48,488 bases of DNA from Halalkalibacter oceani (GCF_023715705.1 NZ_JAMBOS010000031.1:1-48488); one strand, 5' to 3'; counted from the stretch's first letter, positions 33,795-44,216 are shown. The notes: generated by a model from the letters alone, not told the origin. Program-made: numbers and translations.

Positions 33795-34928
33795 ATGGAA
33801 GCATACTATGATGTCATCATCATTGGCGGAGGCTCGATGGGGATCGCGGCTGCCTATTATGTGGCAAAGAGCGGAAAAAAGGTGCTGGTGCTTGAGCAAT
33901 CGACGATTCCAAACAACATTGGCAGTCATCACGGGGAAACGCGTATTTTCAGAATGGGCTATGGAGACGGAGGGCAATATGTACCGCTTTTAAAGGAAGC
34001 GCTGGCGCTTTGGAAAGAGCTTGAGAAAGAGACAGGTCGGACGCTGTTTCAGCAAGTCGGTGCCTTGTCGATTGGGTATCGGGATTCCGGCTTTGTGCGG
34101 GAAACGATTGAAAGCTCGCGTGAGCATCGGCTGGAGCATGAAGTGTTGACTGCTGAGGAGATTGAACGGCGTTGGCCGGGCTTTCATCTGCCGGCTGATT
34201 TCAAAGGATGCTTTGACCCGGTATCCGGCTTTTTGTTAAGCGAAGCCTGTGTCCTGGCTTATAAGGAAGCCGCGATGCGGCATGGCGCGACGATTCATGA
34301 AAACACGCGGGTGGAAGCGATTGAGGAGCAGGGTGATGCTGTTCATATCAAGGCTAGCGGCCGGCTGTTCAGAGGGCGCAAAGCGATCGTTACGGCCGGG
34401 GCGTGGAGTGCGAAGCTTTTGCCGGAGCTCGCGCTGCCGATTGAAGTCGTGCGGAAAGCGGTAGGCTGGTTTGAGACAGAGGGGACCATCTACCGTGATC
34501 ATTTCCCATGCTTTGTCGTCGATCTGCCGGACGATGAGTGTTATTACGGGTTTCCGGATATGGACGGCAGCGGAGTGAAGGTCGGGCGGATGGATTTGGG
34601 AGATGAAACCGATCCGGATACGATTGACCGGGCGTTTTATGAAGAAAAGGATGAACGGGACTTGCGAAGCTTTTTGGCGAATTTCATGCCGCAGGCGGAA
34701 GGGAAGTTGCTGAATAAGGGGATATGTATGTTTTCCAATACGCCGGATCATCATTTCATCATCGATACGGCGCCGGGAACGGAGCGTGTCATCATGGCCG
34801 CCGGCTTTTCCGGCCACGGTTTCAAATTCGCCAGCGTTATTGGCGACATTTTGCGTGAGCTGGCGATCGAGGGCAGGACGAAGCGAGATATTGCTTTTCT
34901 CGGACTTGAGCGATTTGCGAAAGAGTAG
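33795..34928 (+). CDS. Sarcosine oxidase / N-methyltryptophan oxidase-like flavoenzyme
   Basis: This 377-aa enzyme belongs to the monomeric sarcosine oxidase family, which oxidises N-methyl amino acids to formaldehyde, amine and hydrogen peroxide. The FAD-binding motif is I-I-I-G-G-G-S-M-G at about 8-16, followed by H-H-G-E-T-R-I-F-R. Cys311 in N-K-G-I-C-M-F-S-N-T-P-D matches the cysteine that holds FAD covalently. Length fits B. subtilis SoxA or E. coli SolA. ATG 33795 has GGGGGAGC upstream; the frame is open from 33720. Terminators flank it, so it is monocistronic. The exact substrate is undetermined. Confidence 0.9.
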   Translation: MEAYYDVIIIGGGSMGIAAAYYVAKSGKKVLVLEQSTIPNNIGSHHGETRIFRMGYGDGGQYVPLLKEALALWKELEKETGRTLFQQVGALSIGYRDSGFVRETIESSREHRLEHEVLTAEEIERRWPGFHLPADFKGCFDPVSGFLLSEACVLAYKEAAMRHGATIHENTRVEAIEEQGDAVHIKASGRLFRGRKAIVTAGAWSAKLLPELALPIEVVRKAVGWFETEGTIYRDHFPCFVVDLPDDECYYGFPDMDGSGVKVGRMDLGDETDPDTIDRAFYEEKDERDLRSFLANFMPQAEGKLLNKGICMFSNTPDHHFIIDTAPGTERVIMAAGFSGHGFKFASVIGDILRELAIEGRTKRDIAFLGLERFAKE

Positions 34929-34948
34929 GAGAAAAGGTGTTGTTAAAA

Positions 34949-34985
34949 CGGGGCGTTCAGTTAACCCCGTCTTTTTTATTTTATT
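34949..34985 (+). terminator. Terminator of the sarcosine oxidase-like gene
   Basis: ACGGGG and CCCCGT with an 11-base loop are followed by CTTTTTTATTTTATTTT, a strong U-tract. Confidence 0.85.
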
Positions 34986-35041
34986 TTGCAAAAAAGGAGA
35001 GGGCAGGTAGAAAAAGGTAGTAGAAGGGCAAAATAAGTAAA

Positions 35042-35076
35042 TCCTGATTCCGTCTCAATCTATTGTGAAATCAGGA
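35042..35076. other. Hairpin upstream of the VanR-like gene
   Basis: TCCTGATT and AATCAGGA form perfect 8-bp arms with a 19-base loop, 95 bases before the response regulator. It may be a back-up terminator or a leader structure. No clear sigma-A promoter is visible after it. Confidence 0.35.
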
Positions 35077-35171
35077 CATTTCCTTCATGTTGCCGATCTG
35101 GATTGAACTCTTCCTGGAAATCATAGAAAATAAACTAAAATGAATGGAAACAGGAGTCGGGAGGGATAACG

Positions 35172-35867
35172 ATGAAGCCGATAACGGTTTTGGTCGCGGA
35201 TGATGATGAAGAGATTGGTGAACTCGTTGCGATTCATTTAGAGAAGGAAGGATACAAGGTCATTAAAGCGGTGGATGGGCAGGAGGCTGTTGATGCGATT
35301 GAAGCACAGCCGGTCGATCTGCTGATTCTCGATATTATGATGCCGAAGTTGGACGGATATGAAGTCACCCAACTCGTTCGTGAGCGGCATAATATGCCGA
35401 TTATTTTTCTGAGCGCCAAGACATCTGATTTTAATAAGGTACACGGGTTGGTGATCGGTGCCGATGACTATATGACAAAGCCGTTTGCTCCGATTGAATT
35501 GGTCGCGCGGGTAAATGCCCAGCTGCGGCGTTTTACGAAATTAAATCAGCAACAGCCTGAGCAGCAGGCGGGTCTGGAATATGGAGGGTTGGTTATTTCT
35601 CCAGAACAACGTACAGTTCTGCTTTATGATGAACGGATTGAGCTGACACCGAAGGAATTTGATATTTTGTACTTGCTGGCGAGCCATCCGAAGAAAGTAT
35701 ATAGTGTGGAGAATATCTTTCAGCATGTATGGGGTGAGGCGTATTTTGAACGTGATAATACAGTGATGGTTCATATTCGGACGCTGCGGAAAAAGCTGAA
35801 GGAAGATACAAGAAAAAACAAATGGATTAAAACTGTCTGGGGAGTTGGGTATACGTTCAATGGGTAA
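35172..35867 (+). CDS. VanR-like response regulator (OmpR family)
   Basis: This 231-aa regulator has a receiver domain (acidic pocket D10-D12, phosphoacceptor Asp54 in L-I-L-D-I-M-M-P, conserved K-P-F) and an OmpR-type winged helix at the C-terminus (L-T-P-K-E-F-D-I-L-Y-L-L and T-V-W-G-V-G-Y-T-F). GGGAGGGATAACG precedes the ATG. It overlaps the kinase gene by 8 bases, and vanY follows. The closest known systems are the VanR regulators of glycopeptide resistance and their chromosomal relatives. Confidence 0.93.
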   Translation: MKPITVLVADDDEEIGELVAIHLEKEGYKVIKAVDGQEAVDAIEAQPVDLLILDIMMPKLDGYEVTQLVRERHNMPIIFLSAKTSDFNKVHGLVIGADDYMTKPFAPIELVARVNAQLRRFTKLNQQQPEQQAGLEYGGLVISPEQRTVLLYDERIELTPKEFDILYLLASHPKKVYSVENIFQHVWGEAYFERDNTVMVHIRTLRKKLKEDTRKNKWIKTVWGVGYTFNG

Positions 35868-36969
35868 AATGCTGCGCAGTTTTCGTTCAAAGATGATTCT
35901 CTTGTTTGGGATAAGCATGCTGCTTGCGGGTGTTACGACATATATTATTTATAAAGGTCTGCAATTTTACTATTATACGGTCGTCGATTACGAGGATCAG
36001 TTGACCCGACTTCGTTCCTTTATCAGATCGGTTGGTGATGTTAACTTCTTTTTGCTGATTTTTATTCCGCTTTCAATTCTGTTTTTCTTTATCCTGAGCA
36101 AGAGGTATTCTACCTATTTCAAGGAGATCTCCAACGGCATTCATTTTCTCGCCCGCGGTGACTTTACTCATCGCGTTCAAGTCCGTTCGAAGGATGAGTT
36201 CGGCGAGATTGCCCGCGACATTAATCTGGCGAGCGAGCAATTACAGCAGGCGATTGAGAGAGGGGAGTTTTCTGAAAGCAGCAAGGATCAGCTCGTCGTC
36301 AATCTCGCCCATGATCTGCGGACGCCGCTCACCTCCGTAATAGGCTATATTGATTTAATTTTGAAGGATAACAAGTTAACGGAGGAGCAGGTCAGGCATT
36401 TTTTAACGATTGCCTATACAAAATCCCAGCGCTTGGAGAGGCTGATCGAAGAACTGTTTGAAGTGACGCGAATGAATTACGGGATGCTGCCACTTGAAAA
36501 AAGAACGATAAATCTCAGTGAGCTGCTTCATCAATTAATAGAGGAAATGTATCCTGTTTTCGAGAAGAGTAAAGTGAGCGCCCGAATGAATATGGAGCCA
36601 CAATTAGCGGTCTTCGGTGATGGAGACCTGCTGGCGCGCGTATTTGAAAACCTGCTGGTCAATGCCAATCGCTATGGCTCTGATGGTCAGTATATTGATA
36701 TTCATGGCTTTTCCGAGGCCGGGGAAATCGTCGTTCAAGTGATCAATTATGGCGGCCTTATCGCCGAGGAGGAGCTTCCGCATTTGTTTGAGATGTTTTA
36801 TACCGGCGACAAGGCTCGTAGCCATCAGGCGGCCAGTACCGGACTTGGCCTGTTCATCGCAAAAAATATCGTCGAGCAGCATAGTGGAACGATTACCGCC
36901 GAAAGCAGCGTCATCCGGACGATGTTTGAAGTGCGTCTGCCACAGGAGGGGGCGAACGAACAGATTTAA
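35860..36969 (+). CDS. VanS-like sensor histidine kinase
   Basis: This 369-aa membrane kinase has two N-terminal helices (about 11-31 and 61-80) flanking a short external loop of about 29 residues, a HAMP linker (to about 130), an H-box with His151 (N-L-A-H-D-L-R-T-P-L-T-S-V-I-G-Y) and the ATPase core (N-L-L-V-N-A-N-R-Y, later G-L-G-L-F-I-A-K-N). The tiny external loop means it probably senses ligand within or next to the membrane, as VanS-type kinases may do. ATG 35860 overlaps the regulator stop. Confidence 0.92.
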   Translation: MGKMLRSFRSKMILLFGISMLLAGVTTYIIYKGLQFYYYTVVDYEDQLTRLRSFIRSVGDVNFFLLIFIPLSILFFFILSKRYSTYFKEISNGIHFLARGDFTHRVQVRSKDEFGEIARDINLASEQLQQAIERGEFSESSKDQLVVNLAHDLRTPLTSVIGYIDLILKDNKLTEEQVRHFLTIAYTKSQRLERLIEELFEVTRMNYGMLPLEKRTINLSELLHQLIEEMYPVFEKSKVSARMNMEPQLAVFGDGDLLARVFENLLVNANRYGSDGQYIDIHGFSEAGEIVVQVINYGGLIAEEELPHLFEMFYTGDKARSHQAASTGLGLFIAKNIVEQHSGTITAESSVIRTMFEVRLPQEGANEQI

Positions 36970-37025
36970 GAAAAATTTAAGCTTTTCCCTGCTTTTTATT
37001 TAAAAGGTTTTGTCTACGCTATAGT
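36964..37025 (+). promoter_or_regulatory. Candidate VanR-activated promoter of vanY
   Basis: ATTTAAG occurs at 36964 and 36975, an 11-base step typical of OmpR-family tandem sites. ATTTAA recurs at 36998, where a -35 would lie 17 bases before TATAGT (37020-37025). No good -35 consensus exists, which fits an activator-dependent promoter. Confidence 0.5.
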
Positions 37026-37051
37026 CAGTTGTGATGTAGGGGGAACCGAAA

Positions 37052-37906
37052 ATGAAAAAGTGGGGATTTTTATTACTATTAACTGGCTGTCTCGTTTTTG
37101 TCATTGTTGAGCGGGTGCCATTTTTGCACCAGCATGAAGTGGAGATTCAGCAATACGAACAAGAGGCTTCCGAAAGGGTGGAGCAAAAAGAGATTAGAAA
37201 AGAACAACTCTATCAGGGAAATCTGATTTTGGTAAACGCGGAATACCCTGTTCATCAGGAGGGTGTAAGGTCTGATATCGTCAATTTATATGAGGCGCCT
37301 GAATTGACAAAAGGCTATACCCTGTTAAATAGCGGCATCTATTTATCAACAGAGGTGGCACTCGCTTTTTCTGAGATGGTCGCTGCCGCGGAGCAGGACG
37401 GGGTGCAGCATTTTGTCATAAACAGCGGCTTTCGTGATTTTGAGGAACAAGGTGAGCTTTATCAAACGATGGGAGCCGACTATGCGCTGCCAGCAGGCTA
37501 TAGTGAGCATAATGTCGGAGTGGCGCTTGATGTAGGTTCGACCGAGACGACGATGTATGAGGCCGATGAAGGAATATGGATAGAGAAAAACGCTTGGAAA
37601 TACGGCTTTATTTTACGCTATCCAAAGGATAAAACAGAGATTACCGGCATTGAATATGAGCCGTGGCATATCCGCTATGTCGGCTTACCTCATAGCGCGG
37701 TGATGAAGGAAAAGAACTTTGTGTTGGAAGAATATTTAGCTTATTTAAAAGAAGAAGAGAAGATTTCCATTACGGTTAACGGCGAAAGCTATACCGTTGC
37801 TTATTATCCTTTTTCAGAAGGGATGACCATTCCGGTGCCGGAAAATCACGAGTATGAGCTGTCAGGGGACAACAGTGACGGTGTGATTGTGACGGTGTTT
37901 GAATAG
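37052..37906 (+). CDS. vanY: D-alanyl-D-alanine carboxypeptidase, VanY type (M15)
   Basis: This 284-aa membrane-anchored zinc peptidase should remove the terminal D-Ala of peptidoglycan precursors. An N-terminal helix (about 4-20) anchors it outside. The M15 motif S-x-H-x-x-G-x-A-x-D is present with His153 and Asp160, and the second motif E-P-W-H gives catalytic Glu203 and zinc ligand His206. A C-terminal tail of about 65 residues follows the catalytic domain. GGGGGAACCG precedes the ATG. It is downstream of VanR/VanS-like genes, but no vanH, D-Ala-D-Lac ligase or vanX is present, so it may tune wall structure or give low-level tolerance. Confidence 0.92.
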   Translation: MKKWGFLLLLTGCLVFVIVERVPFLHQHEVEIQQYEQEASERVEQKEIRKEQLYQGNLILVNAEYPVHQEGVRSDIVNLYEAPELTKGYTLLNSGIYLSTEVALAFSEMVAAAEQDGVQHFVINSGFRDFEEQGELYQTMGADYALPAGYSEHNVGVALDVGSTETTMYEADEGIWIEKNAWKYGFILRYPKDKTEITGIEYEPWHIRYVGLPHSAVMKEKNFVLEEYLAYLKEEEKISITVNGESYTVAYYPFSEGMTIPVPENHEYELSGDNSDGVIVTVFE

Positions 37907-38053
37907 ATGCCGCGATTTAGTCAGGTTGAAAACTAAAGAGTGGTGAGTTCATTATTAGTGGGATGGCCTATCGTGGAGGCGACATGTACATTTCTTTGTT
38001 AGATTGGGTGATGATAAAGGCAGTACGACGGATGCTGGAGCGAGGAGAATCAT

Positions 38054-38449
38054 ATGAAACCAACTGTTGCGATTATTTCTATTCCGGTCAAAAGCCTGGA
38101 AAGAGCTGAAAGATTTTATCGGGAGATGTTTGAGCTAGCAGAGGATCAAATTTCAGCTGGTGATGATCATCTTGCTTTCTTTCTCGAGGGAGGGCTCTCT
38201 CTCGTGTTAGTGGAACGCGCGGCATTTGCTGAAATGACGGGACAAAAGCTTGAAGATGCCGGGCCATCGACGCTTATTCTGAGCCATACTGCTGATACGG
38301 AAGCAGAAGTCGATGATATTCTGATAAAGGCTGAAAAAGAAGAAGGAAAGATTTTTAAGCAGGGGACTGCAAATGAATGGGGCTACAGCGGTTCCTTTAA
38401 GGACCCTGATGGGCATGTTTGGGAAATAACAGCTTGGAAAAGCGAATAA
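38054..38449 (+). CDS. VOC family protein (glyoxalase-like)
   Basis: This 131-aa protein has the VOC layout: I-I-S-I-P-V-K-S-L-E-R-A-E-R-F-Y-R-E-M-F at the start and S-F-K-D-P-D-G-H-V-W-E-I-T at the end, the latter carrying the usual metal-site glutamate. It belongs to the short lactoylglutathione lyase-like set that includes many proteins without known substrate. GCGAGGAG precedes the ATG. It stands alone, upstream of a bidirectional terminator shared with katG. Confidence 0.87.
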   Translation: MKPTVAIISIPVKSLERAERFYREMFELAEDQISAGDDHLAFFLEGGLSLVLVERAAFAEMTGQKLEDAGPSTLILSHTADTEAEVDDILIKAEKEEGKIFKQGTANEWGYSGSFKDPDGHVWEITAWKSE

Positions 38450-38582
38450 GGGTTAGCGGAAGAAAAGGGGGATCATGTTGGTTCTCCTAATGATGAGTTT
38501 CCGATTAGCACATTCGACAACTTGGGATCAAACCTATACAGTTGCGCTTACGGGACTACCAAACTCTCGTCATATAAAAAAT

Positions 38583-38623
38583 CAACCAGCGCTCACCGAT
38601 TTTCAATTGGTGCGCGCTGGTTG
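38583..38623. terminator. Bidirectional terminator, VOC gene / katG
   Basis: CAACCAGCGC and GCGCTGGTTG form perfect 10-bp arms, with inner CACC/GGTG pairing. The plus strand continues TTTTGTTTT and the minus strand ATTTTTTA, so both convergent transcripts can end here. Confidence 0.88.
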
Positions 38624-38661
38624 TTTTGTTTTCTCCGCTTCCTAAAAAGCGAGGATTTGAA

Positions 38662-40890
<2,229 letters not shown>

Positions 40891-40907
40891 TTAAATAAGA
40901 ATTAATA

Positions 40908-40926
40908 TAGAAAGATTATCTTTCTA
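40908..40926. promoter_or_regulatory. Palindrome in the katG promoter region
   Basis: TAGAAAGAT and ATCTTTCTA flank a single T, a perfect 19-bp dyad. Its core has the 7-1-7 layout of Fur-family boxes, but the sequence is not the usual PerR consensus. On the minus strand it would lie between TTACTG and TATATT. Confidence 0.55.
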
Positions 40927-40954
40927 GCAGTAAGAAAATATACTAACTAGATAC

Positions 40955-40984
40955 CAATAATCATTCTCATATTATAATTATAAT
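40955..40984. promoter_or_regulatory. Fur/PerR-like boxes upstream of katG
   Basis: On the minus strand TGAGAATGATTATTG matches the 7-1-7 Fur consensus (TGATAATnATTATCA) at 11 of 14 defined positions. Directly beside it ATTATAATTATAAT is a perfect 14-bp palindrome similar to a PerR box. Both suggest peroxide or iron control of katG. Confidence 0.55.
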
Positions 40985-41011
40985 AAATTATTCCTGAAAT
41001 GAAAAGGATAA

Positions 41012-41173
41012 AATCTCAATCCTGAAAATTTTCATTTGATAGAGTGGTGGAATCCTTTGTTAACTGGTACTTTCACGCTGACTGACGACTATGAACTTTT
41101 TGTGAATGGCGATAAATCCGTTTTCGACATAATTGATAAAAAAGTTGTCGAAATGAGAAAGGGAAACGAATAA
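41012..41173 (+). pseudogene. Possible decayed coding fragment
   Basis: A 53-codon open stretch without ribosome site reads like protein (W-W-N-P-L-L-T-G-T-F-T-L-T-D-D-Y-E-L-F-V-N-G-D-K) and ends in TAA. I do not recognise the parent family. It may be the C-terminal remnant of a lost gene, or chance. Confidence 0.25.
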
Positions 41174-41257
41174 GCTGTCCTTAATTGAAAATCAATTAGC
41201 GTAGTCAAGCGTCCATTATTCTACTACTATGATGAGATGATTGAAAAAATCAATAAA

Positions 41258-41294
41258 TGAAAGAAAAAACCTCGCAAAAAGCAATTGCGAGGTT
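41258..41294 (-). terminator. Terminator of the erm gene
   Basis: AACCTCGCAA and TTGCGAGGTT form perfect 10-bp arms. On the minus strand the stem runs into TTTTTTCTTTC. It lies about 127 bases after the erm stop, with no gene between. Confidence 0.8.
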
Positions 41295-41420
41295 TCAGTA
41301 CTAAGGAGCAGGTCACCAAGCCACCATAAATCGTAGCCATCACCACGTATTGCGAAAAAGCTTCAAGAAGAAGAGAGAAGAGCGGTCATGCCCTCCAAAC
41401 GACCATTCTATCAGACAAGC

Positions 41421-42269
41421 TTATTTTCTCTTTTTCCACTTCGGCCAGCGAAACGCTGGCACATGCTGGAGCATTGCTTCAAAAAGGAGTGCCCATTGCT
41501 GTTCGGACAATGTCGAGATCGGCGTCTCCGTTTTTAGAGCGAGCCGGCGCCGAAGATGCTTCAGCTGCGGCGGAGTGAAAATGCCTTGCAGCGCCAAATT
41601 GACGGGAAGTCCCGGCTTGTGGAGCGCGTAATCGGCCAGGCCTCTAAAGGCCAAGTATTTGGCCGGCGGAATCAATGGCGTCTTTTTCCGCTTGATCGTG
41701 ATCAAAGCCGAATCGACTTTTGGTGGTGGCGAAAAGTTCTTTCGCGAAATGTCTTTTACATAGCGGATATCAAAGAACATCCGCCAGGCAATCACATAGG
41801 CGTCCTTAATGAAGTGGGAGGTGAAGCGCTTCGCCGCACCCTTCTCCATCACGATGACCCCGCGTTGAAAAGGACCGGCCGGATGATCGAGTAACCGTTT
41901 CATAATCGGCGTTGTGATAGAGTAAGGAATATTGGACACGACGACAAAAGGCTGCTTCGGCATCGGCATCGTAAGAATATCGTGATGAATGACCTTCACA
42001 TTCGGATGTGGCGTCATTTTCCGCCGCAAATAGTCCACTAATTTCTGGTCAAATTCAACGGCCAGCACGCGCTGTGCTCTTGAAGTGAGAACGGTCGTCA
42101 GTGCGCCCTTGCCAGCGCCCAGATCAAGCACGGTCTCGTGCGAAGCGATGGTAGCATGAGCGATAATTTCCTCGATCAGCTTTCGATTGTGCATAAAATG
42201 TTGGCCGGGAAAGTTCGGCTCTTTTTGATTGTTGATCTTTTTCGTCTTTGAATATTTATTGCAGGTCAT
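41421..42269 (-). CDS. erm: 23S rRNA adenine-N6-methyltransferase, ErmD class
   Basis: This 282-aa methylase should dimethylate the adenine equivalent to A2058 of 23S rRNA, giving macrolide-lincosamide-streptogramin B resistance. The SAM site is V-L-D-L-G-A-G-K-G-A-L-T at 48-59, the catalytic motif N-I-P-Y is at 113-116, and the N-terminal P-N-F-P-G-Q-H-F-M-H-N is shared with ErmD/ErmK/Erm(34). The basic C-terminal tail (W-K-K-R-K) also fits that class. AAAGGGAGATCC precedes the ATG. A 150-base leader with a terminator and further hairpins lies upstream. Such genes are intrinsic in several Bacillus and alkaliphilic relatives. Confidence 0.92.
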   Translation of the reverse strand: MTCNKYSKTKKINNQKEPNFPGQHFMHNRKLIEEIIAHATIASHETVLDLGAGKGALTTVLTSRAQRVLAVEFDQKLVDYLRRKMTPHPNVKVIHHDILTMPMPKQPFVVVSNIPYSITTPIMKRLLDHPAGPFQRGVIVMEKGAAKRFTSHFIKDAYVIAWRMFFDIRYVKDISRKNFSPPPKVDSALITIKRKKTPLIPPAKYLAFRGLADYALHKPGLPVNLALQGIFTPPQLKHLRRRLALKTETPISTLSEQQWALLFEAMLQHVPAFRWPKWKKRK

Positions 42270-42333
42270 GTTGGATCTCCCTTTCTTAAGAAAAACGCGT
42301 AGCGGCTTTTCTTAGAAGCGGCGTGCGGAGCCG

Positions 42334-42491
42334 TTACAATGGTTTAAGGATGGCTGAGAACAGGCTTTTTTCAGCCATCCGAGTAACGCGCGAAGCCGCC
42401 GCCCCACCCTGAATGATTAAAAAAAATCACAGGCTGCTGCCTGTGACGAAAGAGCAAAAGGGAAAAGATCGATCCGGATTTCGTTGCACAT
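42334..42491 (-). promoter_or_regulatory. erm leader with candidate transcription attenuator
   Basis: Read on the minus strand, this leader has an intrinsic terminator (42419-42446), then a 10-bp hairpin GGATGGCTGA/TCAGCCATCC (42348-42380). The terminator 5' arm ACAGGC can pair either with its own 3' arm GCCTGT or with a second GCCTGT in the loop of the next hairpin, which is the mutually exclusive pairing expected of an attenuator. Two short frames overlap it: 24 codons (42491-42417) and 14 codons (42378-42334). Neither has a good ribosome site. Confidence 0.6.
42419..42446 (-). terminator. Intrinsic terminator inside the erm leader
   Basis: On the minus strand TCACAGGC-AGCA-GCCTGTGA is followed by a run of T, eight in all. 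No minus-strand gene lies upstream of it, so it most likely acts on the erm transcript itself, 150 bases before the start codon. Confidence 0.8.
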
Positions 42492-42971
42492 CAAAGACAA
42501 GAGCTGCAATCGCTTTCCAGGTGAGTGGAAACCAAATGCATCTCTTATTCAAGGTACAATAAAAAAGAAAGGCAGAAAAAATCTACCTTTCCTCACATTG
42601 CGAACAGCCACCAGAAGGTTCACTGATTCCTATTCTTTCTATAAACAATGAAGATTATTGAAAAAGGACAGACTTATCCCATTTACTCTGTTAGCACAAA
42701 CAGAGCCTTTGAACGTATTAAATTACCGGTTCAAAGTTGGGAAACGTAGTCTCATTGAATGTGTCACTTTTTCATAATCCTCCTTACTGTTAAATAATAG
42801 TTCGTACGTTGCTTATTGTAAGGGGTGCCTGTGCGGTTGTCAAAGGAAAATTCAGCCGTTTTATTGAACAGGTTCGGCGCTTTTTGGCTAAAAGCAGAAG
42901 AGTGGTCATTTTTGAAGGATAAGAAAGGAATAAATGGCTGCTTCAAACAGGAATAAAGGAGGGGTTTTAGT
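42492..42971. other. Region between erm leader and reductase gene
   Basis: This 480-base stretch holds two dyads, CTCTGTT/AACAGAG (42686-42705) and CTTTGAAC/GTTCAAAG (42707-42736). A 33-codon frame (42648-42749) reads like protein (Y-P-I-Y-S-V-S-T-N-R-A-F-E-R) but has no ribosome site; it may be a gene remnant. I could not place the erm promoter. Confidence 0.35.
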
Positions 42972-43965
42972 TTGGAGGCAAACTGTATTATTTGTCGTGA
43001 TTTCGGCAGCCCTCAGGAGGTTCTGAGGGTGGAACAGAAAAAAGTGGAGCCACCGCAGGATGACGAGATTCTTGTAAGGATGCTGGCCCGGCCGATTAAT
43101 CCGTCTGATTTGATACCGGTTAGCGGTTCTTATGCTCATCGTATTTCTTTACCTCATATTCCTGGGTATGAAGGGGTCGGTATTGTCGAGCAGGCGGGAC
43201 CGCTTGCTCCGCATCACCTCGTTGGAACGCGCGTGTTGCCGTTACGGGGAGAAGGAACGTGGCAGGAGTACGTCAAGACGCAAGGGAAATGGGCGGTGCC
43301 TGTTCCTGACCGGATTGATCATTTCACGGCGGCGCAAATGTATATAAACCCTGTTACAGCCTGGGTTGTGTGTACCGAAGTATTGAATCTCAGTTTCGGT
43401 GATGTGCTGGCGGTCAATGCCTGTGGCTCGGCGATTGGGCGTCTTTTTGCGCAATTGGCTCGTGTGTTGGGCTTTCGACTGATTGCTGTGACGCGAGATG
43501 ATCGGCATACGGAGCAACTGCTTCAGCTTGGAGCCTCCGCTGTAATTCATGCAGCTGAGCAGAATATAGCGGAAGCAATGTGGGAATTGACCGATGGCCG
43601 CGGTGTTCATGCGGCCATTGATTCGGTTGGCGGCGCAGCTGGCAATGAGCTGGCTTATGGGGGTCCGGCCGAGAGGAATGTTTTTATCGATAGGTCTGCT
43701 ATCGGGGAAACAGGTGAATTGGGAAGAGATCGTCAAACAAGCGGGAGTCCAAGCCAACCTGTTTCATTTGCGGCATTGGAACAAGGACGTTTCTGCTGCG
43801 AAATGGCAGGAAACGTTTCAGCAGTTGATCAGGCTGATCGAAAGCCAGCAAGTACGGCTGATGGAGGCGGTTCAGCAATACGACTTAATCGAAGTAAAAA
43901 AAGCAGTCGCTGCCGTTGAAACGTTTTCCGGCGTCAATGGGAAAGTGTTTTTAACGAGCGAGTAA
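42972..43965 (+). pseudogene. Quinone reductase-like MDR oxidoreductase, frameshifted
   Basis: The gene encodes a zinc-free medium-chain reductase (Q-P-I-N-P-S-D-L-I-type start: R-P-I-N-P-S-D-L; NADP region V-N-A-C-G-S-A-I-G-R-L-F-A-Q-L-A). After G-N-E-L-A-Y-G the frame goes wrong, but the family C-terminus continues one base out of phase (R-P-R-G-M-F-L-S-I-G-L-L-S-G) to a stop at 43965. Reading the five-G run at 43659-43663 as four restores a product of about 330 aa. TTG 42972 has a strong AAAGGAGGGG site. It is a recent lesion, a slipping switch, or a base-calling error. The substrate is unknown. Confidence 0.82.
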
Positions 43966-44216
43966 GGTGGGGGCGTGATTGTCCGGCAATATGCTCTCCC
44001 CGTTTTTAGAAAACGTCCCGGAGTAACACAGGATGAGAAATGGAGGCTGGGAAAGTCAGGAGCGAATGAAGATGTGTAAGAAAAGCAGATCGGGGAATAA
44101 GAAACAAACAAGGATAGAATTGGCGGGATCAGCGCAAAATATCGTTCAGAGAGGGTTCGCCAAAAACTTGCTTTTCTGTACAGATTTTCATCAAATGATC
44201 AAGGGAGTGAACAGCT

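Noticed and set aside
34236-34991. 251-codon open frame on the minus strand opposite the sarcosine-oxidase-like gene
   Set aside because: It is antisense to a fully supported flavoenzyme, runs across its terminator, has no ribosome site and reads as low-complexity basic sequence.
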